A DNA stretch of 64,000 nucleotides, from the NCBI GenBank assembly GCA_964406155.1, contig CAYOQR010000021.1, positions 1 through 64,000 on the forward strand. The letters run 5' to 3'. A program made the translations under genes and the position numbers. This DNA comes from Dongia_B sp964406155 (GTDB lineage: Bacteria > Pseudomonadota > Alphaproteobacteria > Dongiales > Dongiaceae). Under the pieces are notes generated by a model. The model made no database searches, was not told where the DNA came from, and was given only the letters and a program-made list of their open reading frames with translations. Shown piece by piece: positions 18,232 through 27,629 of the stretch. Each line of letters begins with the position of its first letter. Positions within the stretch are counted from its first letter, which is position 1.

Positions 18232-19233
18232 TCACATATCGAGGACGACGCGGTAGCGTGCCTTGCCTGCCCGCAGGTGATCGAGCGCCTCGTTGATCTT
18301 CGCCGCCGGGAAATGTTCGGTCTGCGGCAGGATCCGGTGGCGAGCGCAGAAATCGAGCATGCTCCTCATGGTGACCGGCGCGCCGCTGGGCGAGCCGGAG
18401 ACGCTGCGCCGCGCCCCGATCAGGTCGAACGCGCCGACCGGGATCGGCTCCGGCACCACGCCGACCACATGCAGCCTGCCATCGGGCGCCAGCGCCTCGA
18501 TCAGCGCCTTCCAGTCGAGCGACGCATTGACGGTCACGATGATGAGGTCGAGCGATCTCTTGATCGCCGCGATCTGTTTCGCATCCCGGCTGTTGACCAC
18601 GTGATGCGCGCCGAAGCCCTTCGCCTCCGCCGTCTTGCCGTCGCTCGAGGTGAAGGCCGTCACCTCGCAGCCCCAGGCGGCGGCGAATTTCAGGCCCATA
18701 TGGCCAAGGCCGCCGATGCCGACCACGCCGACCCGCGCTGTCGGTTTGATGTCGAATTGCTGCAGCGGCGCGAAGACGGTGACGCCGCCGCAGAGCAGCG
18801 GCCCCACTTCCCGCGCATCGAGGCCGTCCGGGATGGGGATCGCCCAGGGCCATTGCACCCGCACGCGATCGGCGAAACCGCCGGCGCGGCCGATGATGGT
18901 AGCCGAATTCTCGGCGCAGAGATTCTGGTCGCCCGACAGGCAGTGCCGGCAATGCATGCAGCTCGCCGCACCCCAGCCGACGCCGACCTTCTGGCCGAGA
19001 CTCAATCCCTTCGCCGCCGAGCCCAGCGCCACGACGCGGCCGCTCACCTCATGCCCCGCCACGGCTGGATAACTGGAGAAGCCCCATTCATTGTCGAGGA
19101 TCGAAACGTCGGAATGGCAGATGCCGCAGGTCTCCACCGCGACCTCCACCTCGTCCGCCTGCAGCGGGCCCGGATCGTATTCGTAAGGTTCAAGCCTCTG
19201 CTTCGGCCCCTTGGCCGCCCATGCTTTGATCAT
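18232..19233 (-). CDS. Zinc-dependent NAD(P)H alcohol/aldehyde dehydrogenase (cinnamyl-alcohol type)
   Basis: 333 residues from ATG 19233 with GGGAGAGG upstream. Catalytic zinc ligands are seen in CGICHSD, AGHEVSG and the later Cys of LLCGGVTVF; the structural zinc loop is CMHCRHCLSGDQNLC. The Rossmann motif is GVVGIGGLGHMGLKFA. Best fit is the medium-chain dehydrogenase subgroup of YahK/AdhA-like aldehyde reductases. Substrate cannot be deduced. Transcribed alone, divergent from the ABC-F gene. Confidence 0.92.
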   Translation of the reverse strand: MIKAWAAKGPKQRLEPYEYDPGPLQADEVEVAVETCGICHSDVSILDNEWGFSSYPAVAGHEVSGRVVALGSAAKGLSLGQKVGVGWGAASCMHCRHCLSGDQNLCAENSATIIGRAGGFADRVRVQWPWAIPIPDGLDAREVGPLLCGGVTVFAPLQQFDIKPTARVGVVGIGGLGHMGLKFAAAWGCEVTAFTSSDGKTAEAKGFGAHHVVNSRDAKQIAAIKRSLDLIIVTVNASLDWKALIEALAPDGRLHVVGVVPEPIPVGAFDLIGARRSVSGSPSGAPVTMRSMLDFCARHRILPQTEHFPAAKINEALDHLRAGKARYRVVLDM

Positions 19234-19257
19234 GCTGCCTCTCCCTTGCTTGTTTCG

Positions 19258-19335
19258 ACGGCCCTGAATCTCGGTGGCCCAGAATCTCATTGGCCCAAAA
19301 TCTCAGTGGTCCAGAATCTCGATAGCCCGGCAGAT
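19258..19335. repeat. 16-bp tandem repeat, about four copies
   Basis: Units resembling GGCCCAGAATCTCATT repeat four times (CAGAATCTC or AAAATCTC cores) directly upstream of the dehydrogenase gene. Confidence 0.8.
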
Positions 19336-19569
19336 CGACGGAAGACGGGCCGATATGATTGCGCCGTTCAAGCTGCCGGGCAAGCCGTCCGTTTCCCCGC
19401 GATCCGTGTCCGGTGGGCGGGAGGAGCCGCAACCGATGCCGGCCGCGCTGAGGACCATAATCTTGCCTGGGCGAAATAGAGTTGATAAGGTCCTCCGTCC
19501 TTAAGTCGAAAAGAGCAAAGCCGGTGCTCCACCGTCGTTTCCATAGCCGCACCCGCGGACCTGTTTCCG

Positions 19570-19667
19570 CCCCGCGCTTTACCTCGCGGGGCTGACCGGG
19601 AACGCATCGTCGTCTCATCGTCAGCCTTTCCGGCACGTTGTGCCGTGCCCTTCTGACTTGATGAGAC
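19570..19667 (+). promoter_or_regulatory. Structured leader of the ABC-F gene (possible attenuator)
   Basis: Hairpin 1: CCCCGCG 19570-19576 with CGCGGGG 19585-19591. Hairpin 2: GTCTCATC+GTCAG (19612-19624) pairs with CTGAC (19653-19657) and GATGAGAC (19660-19667), enclosing CGGCAC-GTT-GTGCCG. The right arm ends 4 bases before the ATG and covers the only GAG-like ribosome site, so folding should hide the start. Resistance ABC-F genes are often controlled by such leaders. Pairing is read directly; regulation is inferred. Confidence 0.55.
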
Positions 19668-19671
19668 CGCA

Positions 19672-21198
19672 ATGTCCCTGATCGCCATCAAAGATCTTTC
19701 GCTGACCCGTCACCAGTCCCTGTTCGCCGGGCTCAGTTTTTCAATCGACAAAGGCAATCGCCTCGGCCTTGTCGCATCCAACGGACGCGGCAAATCCTCG
19801 CTCCTGCGCATCATGAGCGGCGATGAGGAGCCGACGGCGGGCACGATGACACATATGAGCGGCCTTGTTGTCGCCGCCGCCCCGCAAGACCCGCCTGAGC
19901 GGCTCCTGCCCCTGAGCTTCCGCGATGCCGTGCGTGACGCTCTTGCCGCGCATTCCAGCCTCGACATCGCCGAAGCCGAGAGCTGGCGCGTCGACATCCT
20001 GCTCGACGACCTCGACGTGGACGAGACCATCAGGGGCCGCGCCATTCATAGCCTGTCCGGCGGCTGGCAGCGGACCATGCTTCTGGCGCGGGCCGCCGTG
20101 ATCGAACCGGACCTGCTCATGCTCGACGAGCCGACCAACCATCTCGATATCGGCCGGATCGGCGTGCTGGAGCGGTTTCTAGCCGCCCTGCCGCGCGACT
20201 GCGCCGTCGTCGTGGCGAGCCATGACCGCGCTTTTCTCGATGACGTGACCAATCGAACCCTGTTCCTGCGCCCGGTGGAAAGCGCGGATTTCCCCTTGCC
20301 CTATTCCCGCGCCCTGCAGGCATTGGCGGAGCACGACGCCGCGCGCGAGAGGCAGTTCGAGAACGACATGCGCAAGGTCAGGGTATTGCGGCAGCAAGCG
20401 GCGAAGCTCAAGAACATCGGCATCAATTCCGGGTCCGACCTGCTGCTGACGAAGACCAGGCAGCTTTCGGAGCGCGCCGACAAACTGGAGGCGCAGACAC
20501 GGCCCGCGCATCAGGAGCGCTCGGCCGGGGCGATCCGCCTGACCAACAGCGGCACCCATGCCAAGGCGCTGGTCGCAATCGACGACACAACGATCGCCAC
20601 GCCCGATGGGCAGCTTCTGTTCCGCATCGGGCGGCTCTGGATCGAGAAAGGGGATCGGGTGGCGCTGCTCGGCGCCAACGGCACGGGCAAGACGCGGCTG
20701 GTGGCGAGGTTGCGGGCGGCCCTGGTCGGCGCTGACCCGGATATCCGGGGCGCGGCGAGCCTCAAGCTCGGTTATTCCGATCAAGCATTGTCGCAACTCA
20801 ACGTGTTTAAAACGCCCTGGGAGGCGGTCAAGAGATCGAGCGATCTGCCCGATCATCAGGCGCGCTCACAGCTCGCCGGCGCCGGCATAAGTATCGACGC
20901 CCAGACGGCACCCGTCACGCGTCTTTCGGGCGGACAGCGAGCGCGGCTTGCGATGCTGCTCCTGCGATTGGCCCAGCCGAACTTCTACCTGTTGGACGAG
21001 CCAACCAACCATCTGGATATCGAGGGACAGGATCTGCTTGAAGGCGAGTTCATCGACCACAAGGCAGCCTGCCTTCTGGTCAGCCACGACCGCGCTTTCG
21101 TCCGCGCCGTGGCGACACGCATTTGGATGATTTCCGACAGGAGGCTGGTCGAGGTCGACGACCCGGACCCGGTCTTCGACAGGCTGATGTCCCGTTGA
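19672..21198 (+). CDS. ABC-F family ATPase (ribosome-associated)
   Basis: 508 residues with two ABC domains and no membrane part. Domain 1: Walker A ASNGRGKSS, signature LSGGWQRTM, Walker B LLMLDEPTNHLD; domain 2: Walker A GANGTGKTR, signature LSGGQRARL, Walker B FYLLDEPTNHLD. The linker (about residues 215-285) is a charged helical region with FENDMRKVRVLRQQAAKLK, as expected for the P-site tRNA interaction motif. ABC-F proteins act on the ribosome in translation or antibiotic protection. The subtype cannot be assigned by eye. A structured leader lies just upstream and a hairpin at 21295-21322 downstream. Confidence 0.92.
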   Translation: MSLIAIKDLSLTRHQSLFAGLSFSIDKGNRLGLVASNGRGKSSLLRIMSGDEEPTAGTMTHMSGLVVAAAPQDPPERLLPLSFRDAVRDALAAHSSLDIAEAESWRVDILLDDLDVDETIRGRAIHSLSGGWQRTMLLARAAVIEPDLLMLDEPTNHLDIGRIGVLERFLAALPRDCAVVVASHDRAFLDDVTNRTLFLRPVESADFPLPYSRALQALAEHDAARERQFENDMRKVRVLRQQAAKLKNIGINSGSDLLLTKTRQLSERADKLEAQTRPAHQERSAGAIRLTNSGTHAKALVAIDDTTIATPDGQLLFRIGRLWIEKGDRVALLGANGTGKTRLVARLRAALVGADPDIRGAASLKLGYSDQALSQLNVFKTPWEAVKRSSDLPDHQARSQLAGAGISIDAQTAPVTRLSGGQRARLAMLLLRLAQPNFYLLDEPTNHLDIEGQDLLEGEFIDHKAACLLVSHDRAFVRAVATRIWMISDRRLVEVDDPDPVFDRLMSR

Positions 21199-21294
21199 GA
21201 TCTTGCCCTCTTATCGTCGGCATCAAGGGCAGATCCCAAGCTCTGTCGATCCCACGACCCGGCGCGACAAGCGGCACAGGCATTCCACAATGAA

Positions 21295-21322
21295 AACGGG
21301 CGCATCGATGGATGCGCCCGTT
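21295..21322. terminator. Bidirectional 12-bp terminator hairpin
   Basis: Arms AACGGGCGCATC (21295-21306) and GATGCGCCCGTT (21311-21322) around a GATG loop, between the ABC-F gene and a convergent small gene. On the minus strand the stem is followed by TTTTC, on the plus strand by CTTC. Confidence 0.75.
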
Positions 21323-21353
21323 CTTCGAGAAGTCTTGCGTGATGGACTGGCGC

Positions 21354-21611
21354 TTAGCGCTGGAAGCCGTAATAGCGCCGCAGGGCGCGGATGCGGCCGA
21401 TGCGAACGCCGAAATGTACGGCGATCTGGCCGTCCGGCTTGTCGCCTTCCAGCGATTGAACCAGAGAGGGGATATGTGGCGCCACCATCACCATCGGCTC
21501 ATCCGCCACCGTATCTTTGGCGCGACGGGGGCGCCGCGAATTGTCTTGCCGCAAAATGAACGGCTCATCCGCCAATCGCAGCATCACCTTGTTCATCTGC
21601 CCATTCCTCAT
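21354..21611 (-). CDS. Small hypothetical protein
   Basis: 85 residues starting MRNGQMNKVMLRLADEPF; GGGGAG lies nine bases upstream of the ATG at 21611. The C-terminal part (MVMVAPHIPSLVQSLEGDKPDGQIAVHFG, then RIGRIRALRRYYGFQR) is compact and not low complexity, and a terminator sits just past the stop, which together support a real gene. I do not recognise the family. No signal peptide or membrane segment. Confidence 0.5.
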   Translation of the reverse strand: MRNGQMNKVMLRLADEPFILRQDNSRRPRRAKDTVADEPMVMVAPHIPSLVQSLEGDKPDGQIAVHFGVRIGRIRALRRYYGFQR

Positions 21612-21853
21612 CTTGTTTATCTCCCCGCCCGGTCGGATATTGTCGTGCCGAGTATCGTCATGCCGAATGCCATAAAACCGGCATTTCTCATCCATGCGAC
21701 GGAACGCACTCCGCCATGACGCGCCGATCCGGAGCGTTGCCACTATTTACCGATAACTGCCTGCGCTGATAATCACTCTTTGGTATCAGGCCCTGACATC
21801 AGGCTTCGACATCAAACCCTGACCCGGAAGGAAGAATGCTGCCCGCCCTCGCC

Positions 21854-21893
21854 CGGCCGGTTCCTCGGATGACCGCATCCTTGGAACCGGCCG
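21854..21893 (-). terminator. Nested hairpin downstream of the phasin gene
   Basis: Arms CGGCCGGTTCC (21854-21864) and GGAACCGGCCG (21883-21893) enclose an inner GGATG-ACCG-CATCC stem. It lies 90 bp past the phasin stop; no T-run on the minus strand. Confidence 0.5.
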
Positions 21894-21982
21894 TTTCGGG
21901 TGCGCTGACGGGCAGCGATCGGGGCCCGGCTCCACGCCGCGGCCATTCCTCAAGGGGCCGATCCTTCCAATGGCGCCGCGGA

Positions 21983-22474
21983 TCAGGCCGCGTGCTTGGT
22001 TGCAGACTTCACCGCCTTGATGGCTTTGCCGGTTTCCTGGCTCACCGTTTCTTCGGCTTCCGTGGCGAGGTCCTCGCCCTGCTGCCGCAGATCCTCGAAC
22101 GAGGCCCGGGCGAGAGCCGCATAGCTGTCCTGCAGCTTGCGGCCCAGCTCGAACCAGTTCTGCATCCGCTGCGCCGCGCCATCGAGCCAAGCGGTGGCGA
22201 GATCGGCTTCAACCTGCAGGGCATCGCTGGCGTTCTGGCAGCGCGCGAATTCCTGGACCGAGCGCGACAGGCGCTCACCGGTTTCGTTGAACACATCCAT
22301 CTGGCGGCCGTAGATCTCGCTATAGGCCTTCTGCACATCCTGAAGGAAATGCTGCATGCGCATCGTGTGGGCGTCGACGATGTCGCTGGCGGCGGTACCC
22401 GGCCGGTACCAGCCGCCTGCCAAGGTGTTCGGCCAGGGGAACAAGGTCTTGGTTTCTTCGTTCTTCGTCGTCAT
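21983..22474 (-). CDS. Phasin-family protein
   Basis: 163 residues from ATG 22474 with GGAG upstream; the frame continues to 22612 without a ribosome site. Mostly amphipathic helix (QHFLQDVQKAYSEIYGRQMDVFNETGERLSRSVQEFARCQNASDAL) ending in an Ala/Lys-rich tail (AIKAVKSATKHAA), the architecture of phasins that coat polyhydroxyalkanoate granules. It suggests the organism stores PHA, although no phaC or phaZ is present here. Monocistronic, with a nested hairpin downstream. Confidence 0.8.
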   Translation of the reverse strand: MTTKNEETKTLFPWPNTLAGGWYRPGTAASDIVDAHTMRMQHFLQDVQKAYSEIYGRQMDVFNETGERLSRSVQEFARCQNASDALQVEADLATAWLDGAAQRMQNWFELGRKLQDSYAALARASFEDLRQQGEDLATEAEETVSQETGKAIKAVKSATKHAA

Positions 22475-23586
22475 GCCTATCTCCATCTGCCTGAGAGCTG
22501 AGTGAATGAGAGCTGAGTGACAGTGTTTCTGGGGTGCCACAACGTCTCGCCTGACAATCGGTTCGTAACCCTTCTTCGGGGCCTTCTCTCTTCCGGGCAA
22601 GAGCATCGGCAAGATGCAATGCTCCGTCTATCCGGCGCAGATTACGGCGATACCGCGATCCATGCCTTGACCTGTCTCAAAAGCGATCTGACCGATTGGC
22701 CGAAACGTCGCTGCTGTTTCGCTTTTTATCGTTGATTATTGCTGCTTCCGCCGACTGGTGCGGCAGTATCGCAGAAGAGCCCCGGTATTCAGTGTTCCGA
22801 TGCCGGAACACCAACTCATCGCGAGAGTCGCTTCATCGCGTGATTCAGTCGATCCCGCCGTCAATTTGATCGCTGTCTATTTGATCGTAGGGTTCGTGCG
22901 ACCAATCCCAGTTAGCCGTTCCTTCGCCACTTCTCTTAATCATCGGCGATCCCGTCGATCTATTTTCCGCCGGAACGTCTCGGCTGAAGTTCCTCCGAGT
23001 AACATTTCCCACCGTGAAAATTTCCCACTGCGAAAATTTCCCACTGTGAAAAAATGTTGATCGGATCGCCCAGTCGAAGGCTTCATCTGGGTCGGATGCT
23101 ACACGATGCTTCCTACCGATGCGACTCCTTTGAAGCATCGCGCAGATGATTTTTCAATGACGCTTGAATCCATGTGCAAGCGCTTGGAATCAGGCTCTCT
23201 TACGCACATGACAGGCTGCATCAAACGCACGATTTCATACTGCATCGATGCGTGTTTCGCCGACTGTTCCGCAGCTTTTCTGCGGGCAATTTCACACATG
23301 CATTTTCGCCACAGATGCCGCTGCCCGGACACAGTCCGCAAAGCGGCGCGGCAGCGCTCATCCGTCATGCGTCCGTCATCGGACCGACGCCGCGCCGTCG
23401 CCGAATGGTCGCTGGATTGTAGGGTTATCGTCATGGTGCTGGGCTACCGTCTTCACATGGGACATGAAGCTGTATCGCGGCCGACCAGTTGGAGCCCGAT
23501 GAACCGGAGATCGGAAATCCCGGATTTCGGCAACGCCCTTTCAGCACCACCCGAGTTTCAATAATCAAGGTGAGGACGAGCCGAGG
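22475..23586. other. 1.1-kb stretch without a convincing gene
   Basis: Frames here (the longest 152 codons at 23106-23564, plus) have Cys/Arg/Ser-rich composition without family resemblance or ribosome sites. Base composition is lower in GC than average. It holds a 15-bp tandem duplication (GAGAGCTGAGTGAAT) at 22492-22521 and a 16-bp triplicate around GAAAATTTCCCACTG at about 23003-23055. Confidence 0.5.
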
Positions 23587-25281
23587 ATGCGCTCCACCGC
23601 ACGCGCCATGCCGATCGGTCGCCGCCAGGCCTTGCGTCTGGCTGTCGCCGGCCTGACTGCCGGTATCGCCGCACCTCTCGCGGCTCCCCTAGCTGCCCCA
23701 TGGGCCGCCCCGTGGATCGCCCGCGCGGCGCGTGCCGCCAGCACCGGCCTCGCCGCCGGCACCAGTCGCCAACCGCTGTGGCGCGGCGCCGATCCCTTCA
23801 GCCTCGGTGTCGCGGCCGGCGAACCCAGCGCCGACGGCTTCGTGCTGTGGACCCGCCTCGCCCCCGATCCGCTGTCCCGCGATCCGGCCATGCCCGGCGG
23901 CATCCCCGCCGCGATCGGCGATATCGAGATCGCCTATGAAATCGCCGGCGATCCGCAGATGCGCAACATCTTGCGCAGCGGCTCGGCCCGCGCCGAGGCA
24001 ATCTATGGCCATTCGGTGCATCTCGAGGTCAGCGGCCTCGCGCCCGGCCGGCCTTACTGGTACCGCTTCACCAGCGGCGGCGTGCAGAGCCGCATCGGCA
24101 AGGCCGTGACCACGCCGGAGAGCGGTGCGCGGCTCGACCGCCTGCGTCTCGGCGTCGTCTCCTGCTCGAATTACGAATGGGGCTATTTCTCGGCCTATCG
24201 CCATCTCACCGACGAACAGCCGGACCTCGTGCTGTTCCTCGGCGACTACATCTATGAGAAGGTGATGCAGTCGGGCATGGCCCTGCGCCATCACAGCGAC
24301 GGTGCCGTCGCCACGACCTTGCCGCTCTACCGCAATCGCTATGCGCAATACCGGCTCGATCCCGATCTCCAGCGCCTGCATGCCGAGGTGCCGGCGCTGC
24401 AAACCTGGGACGATCACGAAGTGCAGAACGACTATGCCGACGACTGGTCGGAGACCTTCGACCCGCCGGCCGAGTTCCTGCGCCGCCGCGCCGCCGCCTA
24501 TCAGGCTTTCTACGAACACATGCCGGTGCGCCCCAGCCGTTCTCGGCTGCGGGGACCGGATATGCGCCTCTATGGCCGCTTCGCCTTCGGCGACCTCGCC
24601 GAGATCAGCATGCTGGACGGCCGGCAATATCGCAGCCGCGAGGCCTGCTACAGCCCGCCGGATTACGGCGGCGGCCATCTGGAAAGCAACCGCTCCTGCC
24701 CCGAACGGCTCGATGCGGCACGCAGCATGCTCGGCGCCGAACAGGAAGCCTGGCTCTATGACGGCATGCGGGCCGCCACAGCGCGCTGGAACATCCTCGG
24801 CCAGGATGTGCTGATGGCGCCCTTCCGCCAGCGCCAGCCGGCGCCCGAGCATGATTTCGCCTATTCCACCGACCGCTGGGACGGCTATCCCGCCAACCGG
24901 ACCCGCCTGATGCAGCACATCCATGGCAGCCGGCTGCGCAATCCCGTGGTGCTGGGCGGCGACATCCATTCCTTCTGGGCGACCGACCTGCATCTCGACC
25001 CCGAGAATCCCCGCTCGCCCATCGTCGCCAGCGAATTCGTCGGCACCTCGATCACCTCGCCCGGGCCGGGTTACGACTACATGATGCGCGACATGGCCGA
25101 GAATCCCCATGTGCGGTTCTTCGACAGCCGCGAGCGCGGCTATCTTTCAATCGATGTGACGCGCAAGGACCTCACCGCCCGCATGCAGACCGTCTCCGAT
25201 ATCCGCGAACCCAAGGCGACCCGCGCCACCTTGAAGACTTTCGTCATCGAGGACGGCCGCCCCGGCCCCATATCTTCGTAA
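23587..25281 (+). CDS. phoD: PhoD-family alkaline phosphatase/phosphodiesterase, Tat-exported
   Basis: 564 residues. An N-terminal twin-arginine signal (IGRRQALRLAVAGLTAG) is followed by a 12-bp tandem run (APLA-APLA-APWA-APW) before the cleavage region ARAARAA. The PhoD_N domain begins near FSLGVAAGEPSADGFVLWTRLAP; the catalytic domain has VVSCSNYEWGYFSAYRHL, FLGDYIYE, WDDHEVQNDYA and GGDIHSFWATDL, metal-binding residues of the Ca/Fe PhoD family. It releases phosphate from organic esters in the periplasm or outside the cell. It stands alone and no Pho box was identified by eye. Confidence 0.95.
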   Translation: MRSTARAMPIGRRQALRLAVAGLTAGIAAPLAAPLAAPWAAPWIARAARAASTGLAAGTSRQPLWRGADPFSLGVAAGEPSADGFVLWTRLAPDPLSRDPAMPGGIPAAIGDIEIAYEIAGDPQMRNILRSGSARAEAIYGHSVHLEVSGLAPGRPYWYRFTSGGVQSRIGKAVTTPESGARLDRLRLGVVSCSNYEWGYFSAYRHLTDEQPDLVLFLGDYIYEKVMQSGMALRHHSDGAVATTLPLYRNRYAQYRLDPDLQRLHAEVPALQTWDDHEVQNDYADDWSETFDPPAEFLRRRAAAYQAFYEHMPVRPSRSRLRGPDMRLYGRFAFGDLAEISMLDGRQYRSREACYSPPDYGGGHLESNRSCPERLDAARSMLGAEQEAWLYDGMRAATARWNILGQDVLMAPFRQRQPAPEHDFAYSTDRWDGYPANRTRLMQHIHGSRLRNPVVLGGDIHSFWATDLHLDPENPRSPIVASEFVGTSITSPGPGYDYMMRDMAENPHVRFFDSRERGYLSIDVTRKDLTARMQTVSDIREPKATRATLKTFVIEDGRPGPISS

Positions 25282-25740
25282 ACTCACACCATCCGCGTCA
25301 GCTCACGCCGTCATCGATCTTTCATCGACCGCGATTGAGATGAAAGTCCAGGGCTGTCCCGCAAGCCTCTCGTTTTGCAGCATCTCTTGCCAAATCGATT
25401 TCCGCGCCAATGTCGATTTTTTCGGGAACGCAGCCGCCATCGGCGTGTTGAACTCTACGGTGGCGCCATCGAGCATCCCGCCTGCCGTGACGCATCTCTC
25501 TTCCCCACGGAGATTCCGCGGTGGAGATCAGATAAAGGGCGATGGTGTCACCTGCTGCAGCACAGCCCCTGCCCGCTCTCCCCCAACCGGGCAGGGGCGC
25601 CCAGCTTGCACCGCGCTCTTTTAACGGATGACACGGGATGGGATGACAGGGTGGATTGAGATTGTCATCTCGATTGCCGACAATGGATCAGAGTTAAGAA
25701 GAGCGAGCTCGTCAGGAGCGGGCTTGCCGGGAGGCCACGG
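25282..25740. other. Gap of 459 bp, no gene recognised
   Basis: An 8-bp stem CTTTCATC/GATGAAAG about 35 bp past the phoD stop may be a weak terminator. The rest shows no family-like frame, no REP-like repeats beyond a short CTCTCCCCCAACC fragment near 25575. Confidence 0.4.
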
Positions 25741-26625
25741 ATGCCAGCACAACGACTGCCGCGGCAGCGCTCGCCGGGACGATGGACCGCGCGGCATGCT
25801 TCCCAGAAAAGGTCATCCCAGCAGCGCAATCGCAAACATGCGGAACGCGCCGCCATTTCCCCTGTCTGGACGCTCGAGCCGGAGGAACGGTCCCGCCGCG
25901 ACCTGCTGCGCCATGAAGTCGTCGAAACGGCGGGCACGCTGGCCGGCGGCCTGCTGGCGCTGCTCAACCGGACCGGCGGCATTCCGCCCGATCTGTGGCG
26001 CGATCCCTATGCCCTCGGCTTCATCTATTGTGTGATCGGCGGCCTGTCGCTGCATGCCGGCATCGAGGGAGCCGATCTGCCTGAGGTGATGAGTGCCGCC
26101 TTCGGCGCGGTGCTGGATCAGACCCGCCATCGCCTCACCGAGACAGCAGGTAGCGAAACGGCAAAGAGCGAAACGGCAAAGCGTACGGCAGAGAATGCCG
26201 AGGCGATCGACATCAACGATCCCACGCCCAAAGATTCCATTCAGGGGCATGACGGCCTCAACCGGCTGGCCGCCGCCATCGCGCTGCTCAGTCAGGAGGA
26301 CAGCGATTTCACCGCCGGCCTTGATGCCGGCGACAAGATCATCGCCGTCACCCTGGGCTATGCCGATTACGACGACGACCCGGCGGTGATCGAGGCCCGC
26401 CGCGATGCGGCCGCCCTCAGCGACTCTTCATCGGATACACCATCGGATCGGCCAGCCGATACATCGCCCGAGGGGCCGGGTGCGGAGAACCTGGCGGCGG
26501 CAGAACTCGACAGTTTCGCCGCCGCCCAGCTCTCGCGTGACGAAGCCACCATCCTCTGCCTGCAGCAGCGCCTGTTCTGCGTCGAGCTGCGTCGCCGCCT
26601 CGCGCCCGCCGCCTGGCTGCATTGA
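25741..26625 (+). CDS. Hypothetical protein, acidic alpha-helical
   Basis: Up to 294 residues; the first ~45 are basic and low complexity, so the real start may be downstream near LEPEERSRRDLL. The core (about 45-130) is helical and hydrophobic in places: HEVVETAGTLAGGLLALLNRTGGIPPDLW and ALGFIYCVIGGLSLHAGIEG. A 15-bp duplication gives GSETAKSETAK around residues 136-147; later there is an acidic Ser/Asp/Pro-rich linker (SDSSSDTPSDRPADTSPEG) and a C-terminal helix rich in Leu and Arg. I do not recognise the family. Confidence 0.55.
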   Translation: MPAQRLPRQRSPGRWTARHASQKRSSQQRNRKHAERAAISPVWTLEPEERSRRDLLRHEVVETAGTLAGGLLALLNRTGGIPPDLWRDPYALGFIYCVIGGLSLHAGIEGADLPEVMSAAFGAVLDQTRHRLTETAGSETAKSETAKRTAENAEAIDINDPTPKDSIQGHDGLNRLAAAIALLSQEDSDFTAGLDAGDKIIAVTLGYADYDDDPAVIEARRDAAALSDSSSDTPSDRPADTSPEGPGAENLAAAELDSFAAAQLSRDEATILCLQQRLFCVELRRRLAPAAWLH

Positions 26626-26627
26626 GC

Positions 26628-26696
26628 TGCACAATCGGTGACTGGCGCAATCGGTGACTGGCGCAATCGGCGACTGGTGCAATCGGCGATACATCC
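26628..26696. repeat. 16-bp tandem repeat, about four copies
   Basis: Units of the type CAATCGGTGACTGGCG repeat four times between two convergent genes, ending at the stop of the lipoprotein gene. Confidence 0.85.
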
Positions 26697-26698
26697 GC

Positions 26699-27460
26699 TC
26701 ACGACGTCTTGCCGAGAACCGCTGTGCGCAATTCTGTTTCCGGGCAGCTTGCCTGGACACGTTCGTATTCCTCCCGCGTGTCGATCTCCAATTGCCGCCG
26801 GTTGCGCTCCGCCACGAAAGCCTTGAGGATCGGCTTCAGGCTCTCGTCCAGATCCGCGAGCAGCTTCTGCTCGGTGGCCGAGATGGATGCGCCCCGGGCC
26901 TGAATCTGCATCTTCCTGGCGACGATCTTCTTCAGTTGCTGCTCGAGAAGCGGCATCATCTCCCGGTCGCGGGCGACATGCTTGCTCTCATGCTGCTGCA
27001 CCGCCTGATAGAGGCAACTTCCCGGAATCAACTCGGTGCCGAGATGCACGTCGATGTGCCAATTGACGTTCAGCGTTACCTTCGTCGCATGGATGCACCA
27101 ATCGCCGCCGGGCTGTTCCTTTCCCCGGATATTCATATCCGCGCCGCCCTTGGCATCCGCCTCGGTCACGCCAAGAGTGTAGTGCGTACCCGGCAGATTT
27201 TCCGCCTCGCCCAGGATATGCCGCTTGGTCAGCTCGGCGATGCTGAATTTCTGATCCTGATTGGGACCGATCACCTTGAGATTGACATCGACCTCCGGCG
27301 GCTCGACCGGCGAACAGCCATTCCCGGCCCATCCCGCTTCCGGCGGCTGGCCGCCCGTGTCAGGAGGCGTTGCCGCACAGCCCGCCAGAACCAGCGCGCA
27401 AAGCATCCCCAGCATCCCGAGCATCAGCCGGACACAGGCGATCTTTCCATGAGACTGCAT
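26699..27460 (-). CDS. Lipoprotein with HExxH motif (DUF922-like)
   Basis: 253 residues from ATG 27460, preceded by GGGGGA. Signal with lipobox MLGMLCALVLAGC. The segment CLYQAVQQHESKHVARDREMM contains HESKH, an HExxH-type zinc site as in putative secreted metallopeptidases such as DUF922; the preceding part (HATKVTLNVNWHIDVHLGTELIPGSC) is beta-rich. The C-terminal ~80 residues are a charged coiled-coil-like helix. Membership of DUF922 is tentative; metallopeptidase activity is inferred from the motif alone. Convergent with the preceding gene. Confidence 0.6.
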   Translation of the reverse strand: MQSHGKIACVRLMLGMLGMLCALVLAGCAATPPDTGGQPPEAGWAGNGCSPVEPPEVDVNLKVIGPNQDQKFSIAELTKRHILGEAENLPGTHYTLGVTEADAKGGADMNIRGKEQPGGDWCIHATKVTLNVNWHIDVHLGTELIPGSCLYQAVQQHESKHVARDREMMPLLEQQLKKIVARKMQIQARGASISATEQKLLADLDESLKPILKAFVAERNRRQLEIDTREEYERVQASCPETELRTAVLGKTS

Positions 27461-27629
27461 GTGTTCCCCCAAGTTCACGCCGGCCTCGCCGTCCGCGTCC
27501 CCATCCCAGTCCCGCCGATCCAGGCGGCAGTTCTTTTCTGCGAGCATATCCCGGATCGATAGCTGCCGCCAGGGCACGGCAGCTCCAGCGGATTCGTCGT
27601 GACGACGTGCTCGTCAAACGACGTGCCCG

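Noticed and set aside
23106..23564. 152-codon frame in the gap before phoD
   Set aside because: No ribosome site, Arg/Ser/Cys-rich composition and no recognisable domain; listed only as a gap.
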